NCBI GenBank assembly: GCA_025399215.1 | Contig: MU621122.1 | Coordinates: forward strand, 1-64,000 | From: Globomyces pollinis-pini | Taxonomy: Eukaryota; Chytridiomycota; Chytridiomycetes; Rhizophydiales; Globomycetaceae | DNA length: 64,000 bases | Direction: 5' to 3' | In this document: piece after piece, positions 22,398 to 34,678 of the stretch | How positions within the stretch are numbered: position 1 is the first letter of the stretch | How the letters are laid out: every line of letters begins with the position of its first letter | Notes under the pieces: generated by a model | The model's input: only the letters and a program-made list of their open reading frames with translations | What the model was told of the DNA's origin: nothing | Databases searched by the model: none | Made by a program: the position numbers and the translations under genes

Positions 22398-23070
22398 TTA
22401 GGGAGTCAATCAGGAACTTGAATTGATAGAATAGTGTTTCACCTCCCAACATTCAGCTCCCAACGCCCAGAATGGTCAGCAGGCATTCTTTAAGTCTATT
22501 CCCTTATTCAATTTCTGACAAATGCAATTAACAGTTAATTTTTCGTGAGAAAGATTAATTCTCTCATATCTGTATATTAAATTTTTGTGGGAGAAAACGT
22601 GTTAGTGTGCTATAGCAAATACTTCACCCTAATTTATACTGAATAATGGTTTCACATCGATTAAATACTTTTCTTAATGTACCATTACAATTAACAAAGA
22701 ATTAGAGGGAAATTAGCCAATGATTTGAAATGAAAACCACACATCATCCCTGATATTTGTTCGTGACGAATGGTTTGGCTCAAATTTTTCACCATTCACA
22801 TTTTGTTCACCAATAAACTCAAGCCCAATTATTTCTATAACGTAAACCCATCTCAAGGTGGGAAGTAATATTAAATATTCAACAGATAGTAATAAAACAA
22901 CAAATTCTGGATTTAAACATCTAGTAGTTACTGTAACTAATTTAACCAGTATGACTGTAACTAATTTAACCAATATGAACTGGTTTATTTTCATTTATTT
23001 TTATAAGCGTCAATGAATGAAATTCCTCTTTGTGACAAATTTCTTTTTTTTGTTTTTTCAATAAATCTCA
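22398..23070. promoter_or_regulatory. Divergent upstream region of Hv1 and eIF5B
   Basis: About 670 nt between divergent genes. A 93-codon minus-strand ORF (22713-22994) looks like chance. There is a short direct repeat of GTAACTAATTTAACCA (about 22931 and 22963). Confidence 0.4.
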
Positions 23071-26000
23071 ATGCCTCCAAAAAAGAAAAAGTAAACCATT
23101 TCATGAACCTAAAAATTTAACTTATTCATCATATTGAATTACCAAAAATTAACTCAATCTTAGGAATAATAAAGACAAAGATGAATGGACTGAACCGGAA
23201 CCAACTCTTGCAACTGACTATAATCTGGATGAAGATGGTCAAGATTTAGGTGGTCTGTATGTATTGATTTGAATTCATTAATTTTAGAATGTCTATCATC
23301 GCAAAACCAAAGAAGAATAAAAAAAAATCAACTTTGGCAATGTTGGCAGATTTAGATGATCAAGATCAAAATAATAATGATTCTGTAGAAGAAATTACTC
23401 CAGTACAATCAACTAAAAAAAAGGGAAAGAAAGGGAAAAAGAATAGGAATGATGAAGAAGAAGATTCTGCTGCCATACTTGCTGCCTTAGACGCTGCTGA
23501 AGAAAATGATCAGGAAATAAAGACACCAATTGTACCTCAAAAGAAAGCCAAAAAAGGAAAAAAGAATCGACAATTGGATGATGAAGAAGATGCTGCCGCT
23601 ATTTTGGCTGCATTGGATGCAAAAGAAGCAGAAATGGAAAACCAGGAGCCAGTTCCAGAAGTAGACACAAGTTCAAAAAAGAAAGGCAAAGGAGGAAAAA
23701 AATCTCGTAAGAATGATGATGTGGAAGATGCAGCAGAAATTTTAGCAGCGTTAGATGCAGAAGAGAGTCAAATGGCAGAAAAAACTGTGCAGCCTGAGAA
23801 AGCAAAGCCTGAAGTCAAAGAAAAAGAAAAGGCACAGGATGAGGAACCAACTCGAATTAAATCCAAGAAAGAGAAAGAAAAGGAACGAAAAGAGCGTGCA
23901 AAATTGGCTCAAAAGAGTAAAACCAAAAAGGAAACATTTTCTTTAGCTGAAGTAGCTGCCGCAGAAACTGTTGCTGTTGAAGAGGACCAAAAGAATCAGA
24001 AAGGGAAAAAGGGCAAGAAAGGTGAAATATAATCTCATTAATATTTTAAGGTGGACAAATTGCAGCTTTGCGTGAAGCATTGGAAGCTAAAAGGGCAGCT
24101 GAAGAAGAAGCCGCAAGACAAGAAGAACTAATTCGCAAAAAACAGGAAGAAGAAGAAGCGAGAGCAGCTGAGGAAGAGCGATTGAAGGCAGAGGCCAAGC
24201 AAAAAAAGCGTGAAAGAGAAAAGGTTTGAAAAAGATGATAATAATACTTTTTATTAGGCTCGTAAAGAAGAACTCAAGAAGAGTGGAAAGTATATGACTC
24301 CTGCCCAAAAACTGGCCGCTCAACAAGCAAAGGCTAAATTGGATGCCATGATTGCAGCTGGTCTCGTTGTTCCTGCATTAATGGAACCTCAAGATAAGGA
24401 GGAAGGTGCCAAGAAAAAAAAGGTTGTATACTCAAATCGTCGAAAGGGCTTTAAATCCAAGTTTGCTCAACCAGAATCAACCAAATCAGAGTCTATTAAG
24501 TCAGATTCTGTCAAGTCTGAATCAGTGAAAGGGGATGAACCAAAAGAATCTTGGGATGCAGCTGATAATGAAGACACAAAGGAAGAGGCAAAAGACAGTT
24601 GGGATCAAGAGAGTGACAAAGATGTCAAGGATTCCTGGGATGCTGAAAGTGATAAAGATGTGAAGGACTCTTGGGATGCTGAGAGTGACGAAGGGGTGAA
24701 AGATTCATGGGATGCTGAGAGTGAAGAAGAACCTGCTCCTGAACCTAAAGAAGAGAAGAAAAAAGAAACCACCAAAGCAACAACTGTTGAAAAGAACAAA
24801 CCTGACTCTATTCAAAAAGACAAAACTAAAGTGAAAGTGGAAGAAAAGGCTCCATCTAAAAAGGATACCAATATCAAAACTGTTGAAATCAAGGAAGATG
24901 TTGCAGATGAAGATGAAAATGATGAATCAGAAGAGGAAGAGGACGAGGACGATGAAGAAGATAGTGGTTCGGACGAAGATGATTCAGAAGAAGATGATTC
25001 GGATGAAGATGAGGATGACGAGTCAGATGAAGAAGATTCAGATGAGGAAATGACTGCTACCGAACGTCAAGCTTTAATCAGAAAAGAAGAAGCTCATAAA
25101 CGTCGTCAGGTAACATTAACCATATTAAATCTAGGAACGTATTGCTCAATCCTATGCTGCTCGCTCGAAAGACAACCTTCGATCTCCAATTTGCTGTATT
25201 CTTGGACACGTAGATACAGGTATACTAGCCATGTTTTAATAAAAAGGAAAAACCAAAATTCTTGACAAGATCCGACAAACCAATGTTCAAGAAGGCGAAG
25301 CTGGAGGTATTACACAACAAATTGGTGCTACTTACTTCCCTATTGATGCTATTGAAGAAAAAACAAAGTTAATTCACAAGGACAAGGAGTCTGGATATCA
25401 ACTTCCTGGTTTATTAGTTATAGATACCCCTGGACACGAATCTTTCACCAATTTGCGTACCAGAGGGTCTTCACTATGTAATATTGCTGTGTTGGTGGTT
25501 GATATTGTCCATGGTTTGGAACCTCAGACTCTAGAATCCTTAAATATGTTGCGAGCTCGTAAAACACCGTTCGTTGTTGCACTGAACAAAATCGATCGTA
25601 TGTTTGATTGGGAAACACATAAAGATATGCCAACCCGAGATACATTGGCACTACAAAAGAAATATGTTGTGAAAGAATTTGAAGATCGTGTTACTAAAAC
25701 TATTGTTGAATTTGCCGAACAAGGTTTGAATGCTTGTTTATATTGGGAAAACACCAATATGGGTAAAAATGTCTCTCTTATTCCAACATCTGCTGTTACT
25801 GGTGAAGGTATTCCTGATTTGTTACATCTCTTGATGGATCTTTGCCAAAGCCGTATGGCCGAGCGGTTGATGTACATTTCTGAGTTAGAGTGTACTGTTT
25901 TGGAAGTCAAAGTGATTGAAGGTTTGGGTACGACCATTGATGTGGTCTTGTCTAACGGTGTGTTGAATGAAGGTGATCGAATTTGTGTTTGTGGATTGAA

Positions 26001-27083
26001 CGGGCCTATTGTGACTACAGTTCGTGCTTTGTTGACTCCTCAACCAATGCGTGAATTACGAGTGAAATCTGCCTATCAACATCACAAGACTGTCAAAGCA
26101 TCGCTAGGGATCAAAATTTCGGCACCTGATTTGGAAAAAGCTATTGCAGGATCTAGGTTGCTTGTTATTGGCCCTGATGATGACGAGGATGACATTAGGG
26201 AAGAAGTCATGGAAGATTTACAGACCTTATTGACTTCAATTGATAAATCGGGCAAGGGTGTATGTGTGCAGGCTTCTACTTTGGGTTCATTGGAAGCCTT
26301 ATTGTCCTTCTTGAGGGATTGTAAAATCCCAGTCAGTGGTATCAACATTGGTCCTGTCCATAAAAAAGATATTATTCGTGCCTCAGTTATGTTGGAAAAA
26401 TGTCCAGAGTATGCCCAATTGCTTGCATTCGATGTTCCAATTGACAGAGAAATAGAACAATTGGCTGCGGACATGGGTGTCAAAATCTTCAGCGCCAATA
26501 TTATTTATCATTTGTTTGATCAGTATACTGCATATATGAAAGACTTGGAAGAATCGAAAAAACGTGATGCTGCACCATCTGCCGTATTCCCATGTCTCAT
26601 TAAAATGATTCCTGATGCTGTCTTCAACAAACGTTCTCCAATTGTAAGATTAGTAGATTAAGCTTATTTTTAGATTATTGGTGTTGATGTTGTAGAAGGT
26701 ACTTTGAAACTGGGAACTCCACTTTGCGTTGTTGGAGAGGTAAAAGTTGTGTTTACCTAATTAGTAGAATGGAAACGTGATTAGTCTTGGAAAAGTGGTT
26801 GGTATAGAATTGAACAAGAAACCAAAACAAGAGGTTAAACGTGGTGATCCATCAGTATCTATTCGATTAGAATGTCCAAATTATGCCACACCTGCTGCAT
26901 ATGGAAGACATTTCACCGATAAAAACGATATTTATGCTCATGTAAATTTTAGTCAAATTATTAATGTTTTTTTAGATTACTCGAGCCAGTATTGATGTTC
27001 TAAAAACCACTTTTAGAAATGATTTAAGCAAAGATGATTGGCTATTAGTGAAGAAATTAAAGAATCATTTGAAAATTCCATAA
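23071..27083 (+). CDS. eIF5B: Translation initiation factor eIF5B
   Basis: GTPase that joins the ribosomal subunits at the end of initiation. Ten exons: 23071-23090, 23164-23256, 23288-24021, 24051-24223, 24258-25109, 25135-25219, 25247-26643, 26674-26739, 26768-26941 and 26976-27083; introns are 73 nt for the first and 25-34 nt for the rest; product 1233 residues. The first exon encodes MPPKKKK. The charged N-terminal third contains a three-times repeated [14 protein letters not shown] motif and tandem SWDAESD repeats. G-domain motifs: [26 protein letters not shown] and NKID. Domains II to IV follow, ending with the conserved helix region ([10 protein letters not shown]). The P-loop is itself interrupted by an intron after the first base of the codon for the glycine of GKT. 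Confidence 0.95.
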
Positions 27084-27158
27084 CCAATAATAAAAAATTC
27101 ATGACAATTGAAACATGCAAAAGTATATATACTGTCTTTATATTAGACAAATTGAATA

Positions 27159-28549
27159 TTAACGATTCTGTGAATCCACATTCCTAACATTATTCTATAA
27201 GTTAACATACAAATTTGAAAGTTTGGGTAGCATGTAAATCTCTCTTGTCAAAGACCCAGACAAACGATTATGTGATAAATGTCTACAAGAGTTAAATAAC
27301 TAATAGCATACAATCCCCTCAAATTCACCAATTGGGAAAAACTACAGGGAATATCATTAACCAAAAAATTAAATTCTAGATGCCTAAAATGGGATCAGTT
27401 ACATGAGTTTGATACAAAGATAATAAATTAGTCAAATTTCCTAAAGATGATGGAATCGCACCGGACAGTTGATTGTGAGAGAGATCCAATGTGGTCAAGT
27501 GTTCCAAGTTGGATAATTCATCTGGTATAGTTCCTGTGAATTTATTTCTTGCTAATGTACTAAGATTAAACAATAATGCCAATGCTTACAGTGTAGTTAA
27601 AATTGGTAATTCTCCAATTTCAATTGGAATTTCCCCTGACAATTGATTTCTTGCCAAGTTCCTATAGAATGAATTTATATGTAAAGTTACAATATTCTCA
27701 AATGTTTTAATAATCCAATTTCTTTTGGTATAAATCCGGCTAATTGATTATTATCCAACCAACTATGATCAAATAGACATAAATTACAGTTCAGTCAAGA
27801 AAGGCAGTGTCGTCAATTCGATTGGGATTGACCCAGTCATTCCATTGTCAAACAACCAACTAACATGAATTGAAAAATGTTACAAATGAGTCAAATTCTT
27901 CAGTAGCCCAACGTCCACAGGAATAGGTTCCTGCATGTTACAATGGTTTAATTGCAACTTCTTCAAGTTTTTGTGCTGATATAATTCCGTGACATTCTTT
28001 TTTGTCAAATCGTGGAAGGTAAAGAACCTAAAGAATAGTTAGCCGATTTAATTATTGAACAGACTAGTGGAAGTTCAAGTACAAGTTGTAAATGATAATA
28101 ATGACTTACACTTCAGTGTTTTGCTTTTGAGTTGATTTCATATGCGAATGCCACCTAGTATAGATACCGGATAATTGTGCTGCATCTTGGAACGTTAACT
28201 TTCGTTCATTTGTATCAGTCAATGAGATATCCGGTTTTCGGTTTCTAGCCTGATCATCACTATTGAAAAGCGCATTCATCACCAAATTCTCGCTGTGATT
28301 TACATTATTTGGAGCTTCTAACAGTTCTAAATGATTCTCATTGTTTAACAGAGTACTGGTAGATTCACGTTTCAATGACACTGAAGATATGGTTTTCTTT
28401 AATTCCTTATGGAGTTCATTTTTCATATATTCGCTTTCTATAACAGCCGATTTCGGTTTGAACAAATATTTTAATCGTTTTGTCCCGTTCTTTGGACTCT
28501 GTGAATGCTCTTGAATGGACTTTGATTCGGTTGCTTGTTGATTCCCCAT
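27159..28549 (-). CDS. Myristoylation-signal LRR protein built of 72-nt exons
   Basis: Leucine-rich repeat protein of 370 residues, invisible without splicing. Exons: 28549-28110, 28027-27884, 27859-27788, 27762-27691, 27661-27590, 27559-27416, 27383-27312, 27282-27211 and 27183-27159. After the first exon, exon lengths are 144, 72, 72, 72, 144, 72, 72 and a 25-nt terminal one, so each 24-residue LRR equals one 72-nt exon, or two where an intron is absent. All introns are phase 2 and interrupt the same codon in the repeat; inner introns are 24-32 nt. Repeats are plant-type (ARNQLSGEIPIEIGELP, SHNQLSGAIPSSLGNL). The N-terminus MGNQQA is a likely N-myristoylation signal, followed by a disordered Ser/Lys-rich region, so a membrane-bound cytosolic adaptor is plausible. 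Confidence 0.85.
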
Positions 28550-28900
28550 TTTAATAAAAATTTGAATTTTATGGATTCCTTTGTTACTTTTTTTCTTTGA
28601 ATTCAATTTGTTTTCTAACTCTTTGTGGAGTTCACTTTTTATGTTTCACTGCTAAGTATTTTGTGACACCTTGAAACTCGATTGTACTCTGAAAATTAAA
28701 GAGGAGTCCATTTGAAATTTTATGGTTCAGCAAAGACGCGACGGTCAAAGGGGTTTTGTATTTCGTGATTACTTCAAGTATTGTCCATGTGTCGCATTTT
28801 AAAGCGCGAATTACACTGACTTACACTTAGATCATTATGATGTAGATGACCAGATACAAAAGTAAAATGTTTAGTACTTGGTGCGAGGTGCAACATATAT
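28550..28900. other. Intergenic, no gene seen
   Basis: About 350 nt upstream of the LRR gene and downstream of the hypothetical gene. The frame of the LRR first exon extends to 28606, but the start giving the MGNQQ myristoylation motif is at 28549. Confidence 0.5.
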
Positions 28901-29890
28901 TTACAAAAATACAAAACGATAACAGGTACGAATCAACTCTGAAGTATTGAAAGGGCAATCTGAAATATCAACTAACTTTCCAATAGAACTCCTATCCATT
29001 AAAACTGAATAAATCAAATCTATAATATTAGACGGTAAATTGCATTCAATCTGAAATATAAAGCCAATCATATCCGGTGTAATTTTAGGCGATTTACAGA
29101 ATAACAATAATTGCAGCTTTCTAGAAAAATTGATGAGGTTTCTGGAAACAGTGATTGATTCCATTTGGAATTGATCAGGATGTTGGCATAATTTGATAAA
29201 TTTTGAATTCAGAGATTTTAAGCTTAAATTCAAGAAAGGATTTACTATAGTCGATTGAAACAATTCATTTAATCGCTCTTCATCATCTTCATTCAAAGTT
29301 GGCAAGACGCAACTAAAATTGAATTGTAATAGAGTATAATTATTTTGTAATGCTTGAATGAGTTGGAATAACTGAAATTTATCAATAAAACTCCAATAAG
29401 TGATGTTTATCATATACAGGACTTTGTTCGTTTGAATGATTTCAATGATGTTATTTAGAAAGTTGTTACTGTTGTAATCTACGTAGATATCTAAAATTGA
29501 GATTCCTGGATGATAGTTCAAGATTTTGTTTGAATCCAAGATGATTTTTAGATAGAAACTATCCAACTTCAATATTTTCAAATTTGGTAATTCTCCTAAT
29601 TTGTTGAACAATTCAAGTAATAGTTGAATTGACGACAGCTTTGAAGTATGGATTTTGTAAATATTGTTTCTCATTTTGGATATTAAATCTAAGAGAAACT
29701 TTTCTCGATATCCATCTTCTGTCATGATAATAAAATCAAAATCAACAGTCATCAGATCTGCATTTCGATTCTGAAAAGGTTCAAACTTGATCGACTTGTC
29801 GTAGCAGTGCGGGATTGTTTTTTTGATTTCCTTGATGGGTGATATCATGGAGTCTGATTCGGGTTTTGTTTGTTTTTGATCAAAATCCAT
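28901..29890 (-). CDS. Hypothetical protein, Leu/Ile-rich
   Basis: Intronless ORF of 329 residues that I cannot assign. The middle has loosely spaced leucine-rich segments (LPNLKILKLDSF, ISILDIYVDYN) that could be degenerate LRRs of the ribonuclease-inhibitor or F-box type. The C-terminal 60 residues (LPSNIIDLIYSVLMDRSS) vaguely resemble a SOCS-box-like helical tail. It has no signal peptide or membrane segment. Its start codon is only 20 bp from the divergent start of the Ysc84-like gene; a second in-frame ATG at 29848 would widen that gap. Confidence 0.55.
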   Translation of the reverse strand: MDFDQKQTKPESDSMISPIKEIKKTIPHCYDKSIKFEPFQNRNADLMTVDFDFIIMTEDGYREKFLLDLISKMRNNIYKIHTSKLSSIQLLLELFNKLGELPNLKILKLDSFYLKIILDSNKILNYHPGISILDIYVDYNSNNFLNNIIEIIQTNKVLYMINITYWSFIDKFQLFQLIQALQNNYTLLQFNFSCVLPTLNEDDEERLNELFQSTIVNPFLNLSLKSLNSKFIKLCQHPDQFQMESITVSRNLINFSRKLQLLLFCKSPKITPDMIGFIFQIECNLPSNIIDLIYSVLMDRSSIGKLVDISDCPFNTSELIRTCYRFVFL

Positions 29891-29910
29891 CGCGTTTTTT
29901 AACCTATTTT

Positions 29911-31065
29911 ATGAAAGTACACAATCCATTGCCAGAGTCTTTAGCGATCAGCTGTGATAAAGCAGAATCTATCTTGGAGCACTTTATCAAGGGAAATAAC
30001 CAACTGGATAATTCATTAATACCAAAGAATGTGTTGGCCAGAGCCAGAGGAATTGCTATAATAACAATTGTAAAAGCCGGGTTTCTATGGTCAGGGCGTG
30101 GGGGTACAGGCTTAGTATTATCTAGATTAGAAGATGGATCATGGTCCGCACCTAGTGCTATTATGGTAAGATTTTATATATAAACAAATATAAGGCTGCA
30201 GGTGTTGGTATTGGCGCGCAAATTGGAGCTCAGATCACAGACGTGGTTTTTATTTTAAACAATAGCGAAGCTGTTAAAGCATTTTGTCGAGGAAATGTTA
30301 CTTTGGGTGGAAATGTGAGTGTTGCAGGTATTGAAGGTTACTTTGACAAATATTAGCTGGTCCTACTGGTCGATCAACAGAGGCCGCAGGGTCTGTTGTC
30401 AACCCGGCACCAATCTATTCTTATTCGAAATCAAAAGGTCTATTTGTCGGTATGACTTTAGAAGGTAAAGAAAAAATAATGAAGTGTTCTAGTATCCCTA
30501 ACCAATTTATTCATTCTACTACACTTGTTAATTTTACTTATTTTTAATAGGTACTTTGATTCTTACAAGGCAAAAGGCCAATCGAGAATTATACGGCAGG
30601 GATATTTCGGCTCAAGAAATCCTCAGCGGACGCGTTCCATGTCCTGCAGAAGCAGATGGATTATATAGAATGCTGAATTTAAAGTTTTCCACATTGGGTA
30701 CATTCAAAAAAGACTCTATTGATGACGAATTAATTCAAAGCTCAATTACAACTCTCAATGCATCCAGAGATTCTGAAGTCATTCAGAATAATTATTCACT
30801 GAAATCAAGCAGTGAAAATGCTGGGACACGTAAAAGAAACCCTCCACCACCTCCAAAACCTTTAAAACTAGCTGCAAAACCTAAACAGGCAGTGGCAATG
30901 TTTGATTTTGATGGTCAACGAGCGGGTGATTTATCTTTTAAAGAAGGAGATGTCATTTGGGTTTCTGAAAAACAAGGAGAATGGTATCATGGGACTCTGA
31001 ATGGAAGGAAAGGAATATTCCCTGGAAACTATGTTAGTTTAGACCAAATATCCAGCTTGAACTAA
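29911..31065 (+). CDS. Ysc84/SH3YL1-like lipid- and actin-binding protein
   Basis: Homologue of yeast Ysc84/Lsb3 and animal SH3YL1, which bind phosphoinositides and actin at endocytic sites. Exons 29911-30165, 30195-30327, 30357-30464 and 30551-31065 (introns 29, 29 and 86 nt) give 336 residues. The N-terminal SYLF/Ysc84 domain occupies about residues 1-205 (RARGIAIITIVKAGF, WSGRGGTGL, NPAPIYSYSKSKGLFVG). A Pro-rich linker (NPPPPPKP) is followed by a C-terminal SH3 domain (AMFDFDGQRAGDLSF to GIFPGNYVSL). Length and domain order match the family. Confidence 0.93.
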
Positions 31066-31222
31066 TTATATTTATCAACTTAGTAACAAATCGTCTATCT
31101 TATCGAATTTTTTGCACTGTTTAACACTGTATCTAACTAATCCATTTTTATCAAAGTGATGTAATATTTGATAGTCTTGAGCAAGTAATTCAAATAAGGG
31201 AATAATCTTTCATGAGTTTTAT

Positions 31223-32447
31223 TTAGTCTTGCAATGAAACTATTGGATCACAAATAGCTTCTAGTATGGACCCATGCTTGTTTTCCCAGAGATCCAATTC
31301 ATTTTGATCAATTAAATTGGCCTTCACCAGAGTTTTTACGCAATTGGAAAGCATAGATTTAGATACAATGTTAGAGTGTTTGGCGAATTGCACTTTTTCA
31401 AACCACTTAAGTATATCACTCTGGTTTGGATAGTGGAACACATCTGATCGATTTTCAAATAGGGACAATCCAGTAGTGTTGAAGTTTTCACAGAAATCTT
31501 TTACTGACTGCTGAGTGGACGACAAAAGTGAGTTGAATTTAGGATCTTTATCGTTGGCTCTTTTAGCAAATACGAATGAAGGCCAAGGAGGAGTAATAGT
31601 TGAGAGCATCTTTAACGTATTTGTATCATAATAAGGCTACGAAATATTAGGTAATAATTATAGTACTTTTGTAGTTGTTATTTCCCACAAGAACGCATCA
31701 AAAGTATTATTTGTGATTCCGTCAATTAGTCCACGGATGTCATTTGCAATAACATATGTAAAATCATCCTCAGTGTTTAGCCAACCTTGTTGCATTGAAA
31801 GAACTACTGCCATGATATGACTTCCACTGCCCAATCTCGAAACTATTGAATGAACAATACCATAGATTACCCCCAATCCTTGCACCTTTCAAATCTGAGA
31901 TGTTATTTAATGGAGTTGATGGGTTTGGGGATACAGCAATAGACCAGCATAAAGAGGAGTCCACATACAATCCCATCAGTTTTATTGGGTTACTTGCGTT
32001 GCTCAACAACGACGTGCAAGAATCTAGAACATTAATCATGATTCAAGTACTTAGCACAATCCCTTCAGTCAACGCGACAGCAACATCCAAGTTTTCATTT
32101 TGTAATGCTTTTATCATCTAAGACATCAGTCGATTGCAATATACTTGTCCAGTTCCTCCGGGCATATTCAAAATTGTGACTAGTGGATGCTGAGTAGTAG
32201 TAGTGTCAGTAGTTCGTGGGTTGACAGCATTAGGACTCACAGTTGCGTCCAAAGAAGAGTCCTGTGAGTTGGATTGTTGTTCAGTCAACAAATACAAAGG
32301 CCCAGAAAAGTGTTCTGGGACACATCCTACCGTTACGGCCTTAGCATTATTGGTCCCGGCTGGAGTTGCTGAAGGTGACATTGAAGAAAGTTTGGAAGAT
32401 TTATCTGGTTTCAGCTTGACCCAAAAATAATCCGCCATCTCCATCAT
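31223..32447 (-). CDS. Ca3427-like periplasmic-binding-fold (NMT1/SsuA-type) protein
   Basis: Eukaryotic member of the type 2 periplasmic-binding-protein fold family typified by Candida Ca3427, related to the bacterial NMT1/SsuA substrate-binding proteins. Exons 32447-32145, 32117-32051, 32023-31871, 31842-31667 and 31636-31223 (introns 27-30 nt) give 370 residues. Family blocks: VGCVPEHFSGPL at the N-terminal strand, MPGGTGQMIKAL, VALTEG, GLYVDSSLCWSI, DLKGARIGVSRLGSGSHIM, then DAFLWEITTTKPYYD. The start is uncertain: ATG at 32381 gives the usual short N-terminus; 32447 is the first ATG, and the frame stays open further upstream. An Asn/Ser/Thr-rich insert follows the first strand. Ligand unknown; related bacterial proteins bind thiamine precursors, sulfonates or nitrate. 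Confidence 0.8.
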
Positions 32448-32697
32448 AACCCACAGATTATGCGCATTCTTATATTGTCGAATACCAAAATGATTTATAA
32501 TCTTCAGTCGCGTAGAATCTTGTTTGTCTGTAGATATGGTGGTGGTAGAGAAGTAGTAAATCTTAATTAATGCTGGTAACGTTCTATTAAATAAAAAACA
32601 ACTTTACTTAAACTTTACCTTAATTTCAACAATTTCTGTCTTGATATTCGGCTAATTGGATTCAATCTTTTTTTCTTGATCAAAATCAAACGACACA
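32448..32697. promoter_or_regulatory. Divergent upstream region of Ca3427-like and TFIIF-alpha genes
   Basis: 250 nt between divergent starts. On the minus strand an open frame with possible splice sites (about 32582-32617) precedes the first ATG of the Ca3427-like gene and is rich in Arg, Lys and Ser, so an unannotated presequence-like N-terminus cannot be excluded. Confidence 0.3.
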
Positions 32698-34618
32698 ATG
32701 CAACAGGATTCACAGAACTCTTATCAGGAATGCTCGCTGATATCCGCTGGATCTGGTTTGATGGATGATGATGCTTATTTTTAGGACCATTAGTTTTACC
32801 CCATCATGTCATGAAAATACCCTCTCAAAAATTCAAATTAGACAGTTTTAAACCTCCATTTTATCTAAACCGGGAAAAGCAAAAGAAAAACGAAGTTGAA
32901 GATGAGGAACAAAAGGCAAAGAGTTCGTACTTCAAAAAGAAAACAAAGGTACAATTTTATCACTATCCAACTTTATTTTGTTCTTATTTCACGGTGGAAA
33001 TGAATCGCAAACTATTTCAATATTCTGGATCAAATTGAATGCTAACCTTTAAAGGCATTCTTTCTTGGAAGACATCACGAAGATGTTGTGCTAGGTGGTG
33101 AGCAATTACAAACTGGATCACTTATTGCATCCATTGGTTCTCGTCATTCGGATCCTGATAAATCCCCATGGATTCTGAAAGATGCAGAAGAGCAGACGTA
33201 TATAGGAAACTTGGAAGGAAGTCAATCATCTAATCATGTGTTATTCGTATCCACACCAGAGGGGTTCAAAGTTATACCAGTTTCCAAATGGTACAAATTT
33301 GTTCCTAAATTGAATCATCGTACTTTAACTCTGGATGAAGCGGAAGCGAAAATGAGTACAATGGGTCGTGTCACGATGAAAGAATCTGATTTATTCTTTA
33401 TGAAAGTAAATACACACACCATATTTACTTTTGATAGGATGGTGACGTTAAGCCTGAACAATCCCAATCAAAACCAAAAAAAGAAGAGTTAAAGAAACCT
33501 AAAAAATCTTGGAAAGAAAATTTGTACAAAATAGAGTATATATCACACTTTTAAATATATTAGTGAACCAGATGAAAAGCCAAAGCCAAGGCGTAGTGCC
33601 AAGAAAGAGGAAGATACCGAAGATCTTGCATTTGATTTTGAAGAAGGTATTGAGATTGTATATAGTATTAAATGTACCAGAGTTTGAAGATGATGAAGTA
33701 GTAGATTTCGGTATGGATGATGAAGAAGAAGCCAAAGAAGCCAAGAAACGATTACATTCAAAATCAATGGCTGATGAGCGAGATAAAGAGCACGACATCT
33801 GGAATGTGGATGGCGCTAAAGTACAAATCCAAACGTTCATTAATATGTAGTTGGCAAAAAGTTTAGTAAAGAGAGAGCGTCAAGATATTTATGATGATGC
33901 TGGAGATGATAACCCATACTGGAGTGATGTGGTAATTTGTGAGTCTAAGAGTCTTTTAGGAAGAAGATGAAGAGGAAACTAAACCAGAATTGCAACCAAA
34001 CTTGTTGTTAGAAAAGGCAAAGAAGTTAAAACTACAGAAACAAAAGAGCCCTGTTAAATCAGTGCTGTCTGTTAAACAAAAACTCACCCCAGAACCAGAG
34101 TCTGCTTCAAAGAAACAAAAGCTTGATGACAATGACATAAAAAGGGTATCGTATAATAGATTTAATAATCAGCATGATCGATCCGTATCACCAGCAGCTC
34201 CACCCCCTCCATCTGCTGCAGAAGTACGTCCGTATTGTTGCTAAACGACAGGTAATATCAAGAAAAATCAAGCAAGAGAGACGACAAAATATGAGGGCTT
34301 CTGCGTCGCCGGCACCTTCTTCTCCTCCACCTATTGCTGCACCACCAGTAAACACGAATCCAGGTATGATGGATTTGAACTTGACAAATAGATATTATGA
34401 CCAGCGATGATTTGATTCGAATTGTGAAGAATCGAGAAGGGATCACTGTGCGAGAGGTTGTAGATGAATTGCGTATGGTTTGGTTCAATAAGTACCCAGA
34501 AGAAAACAAACGAATGATGAAGGTGTTGATGAAGCAATGCCTATCACTTGACAAAGAAACCAACAAAGTCAAGTTGAAGGATGGATACGAAAACTGGGTT
34601 GACCCACGTACAAAATAA
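32698..34618 (+). CDS. TFIIF alpha subunit (RAP74/Tfg1)
   Basis: Large subunit of general transcription factor TFIIF, which works with RNA polymerase II. Ten exons: 32698-32755, 32785-32948, 33055-33405, 33438-33535, 33564-33646, 33681-33820, 33851-33931, 33960-34223, 34252-34363 and 34392-34618; introns mostly 28-34 nt, one of 106; product 525 residues. The N-terminal dimerisation region shows HVMKIPS, AFFLGRH and WYKFVP. A long acidic and basic middle contains WNVDGAK and PYWSD. The C-terminal winged helix (about 455-515) contains DLIRIVKNREGITVRE, as in RAP74. The start was placed by splicing an upstream exon that supplies the fungal-type N-terminus before HVMK. Confidence 0.88.
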
Positions 34619-34678
34619 ACCTGTTTATGAATATTAAATGTTTTTCGAATAATTGTGTACCTAAGGCGACTTTCATAT

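Noticed and set aside
22713..22994. 93-codon minus-strand ORF upstream of eIF5B
   Set aside because: Composed of repeated VILVKLVTV-like readings of a local direct repeat; no family.
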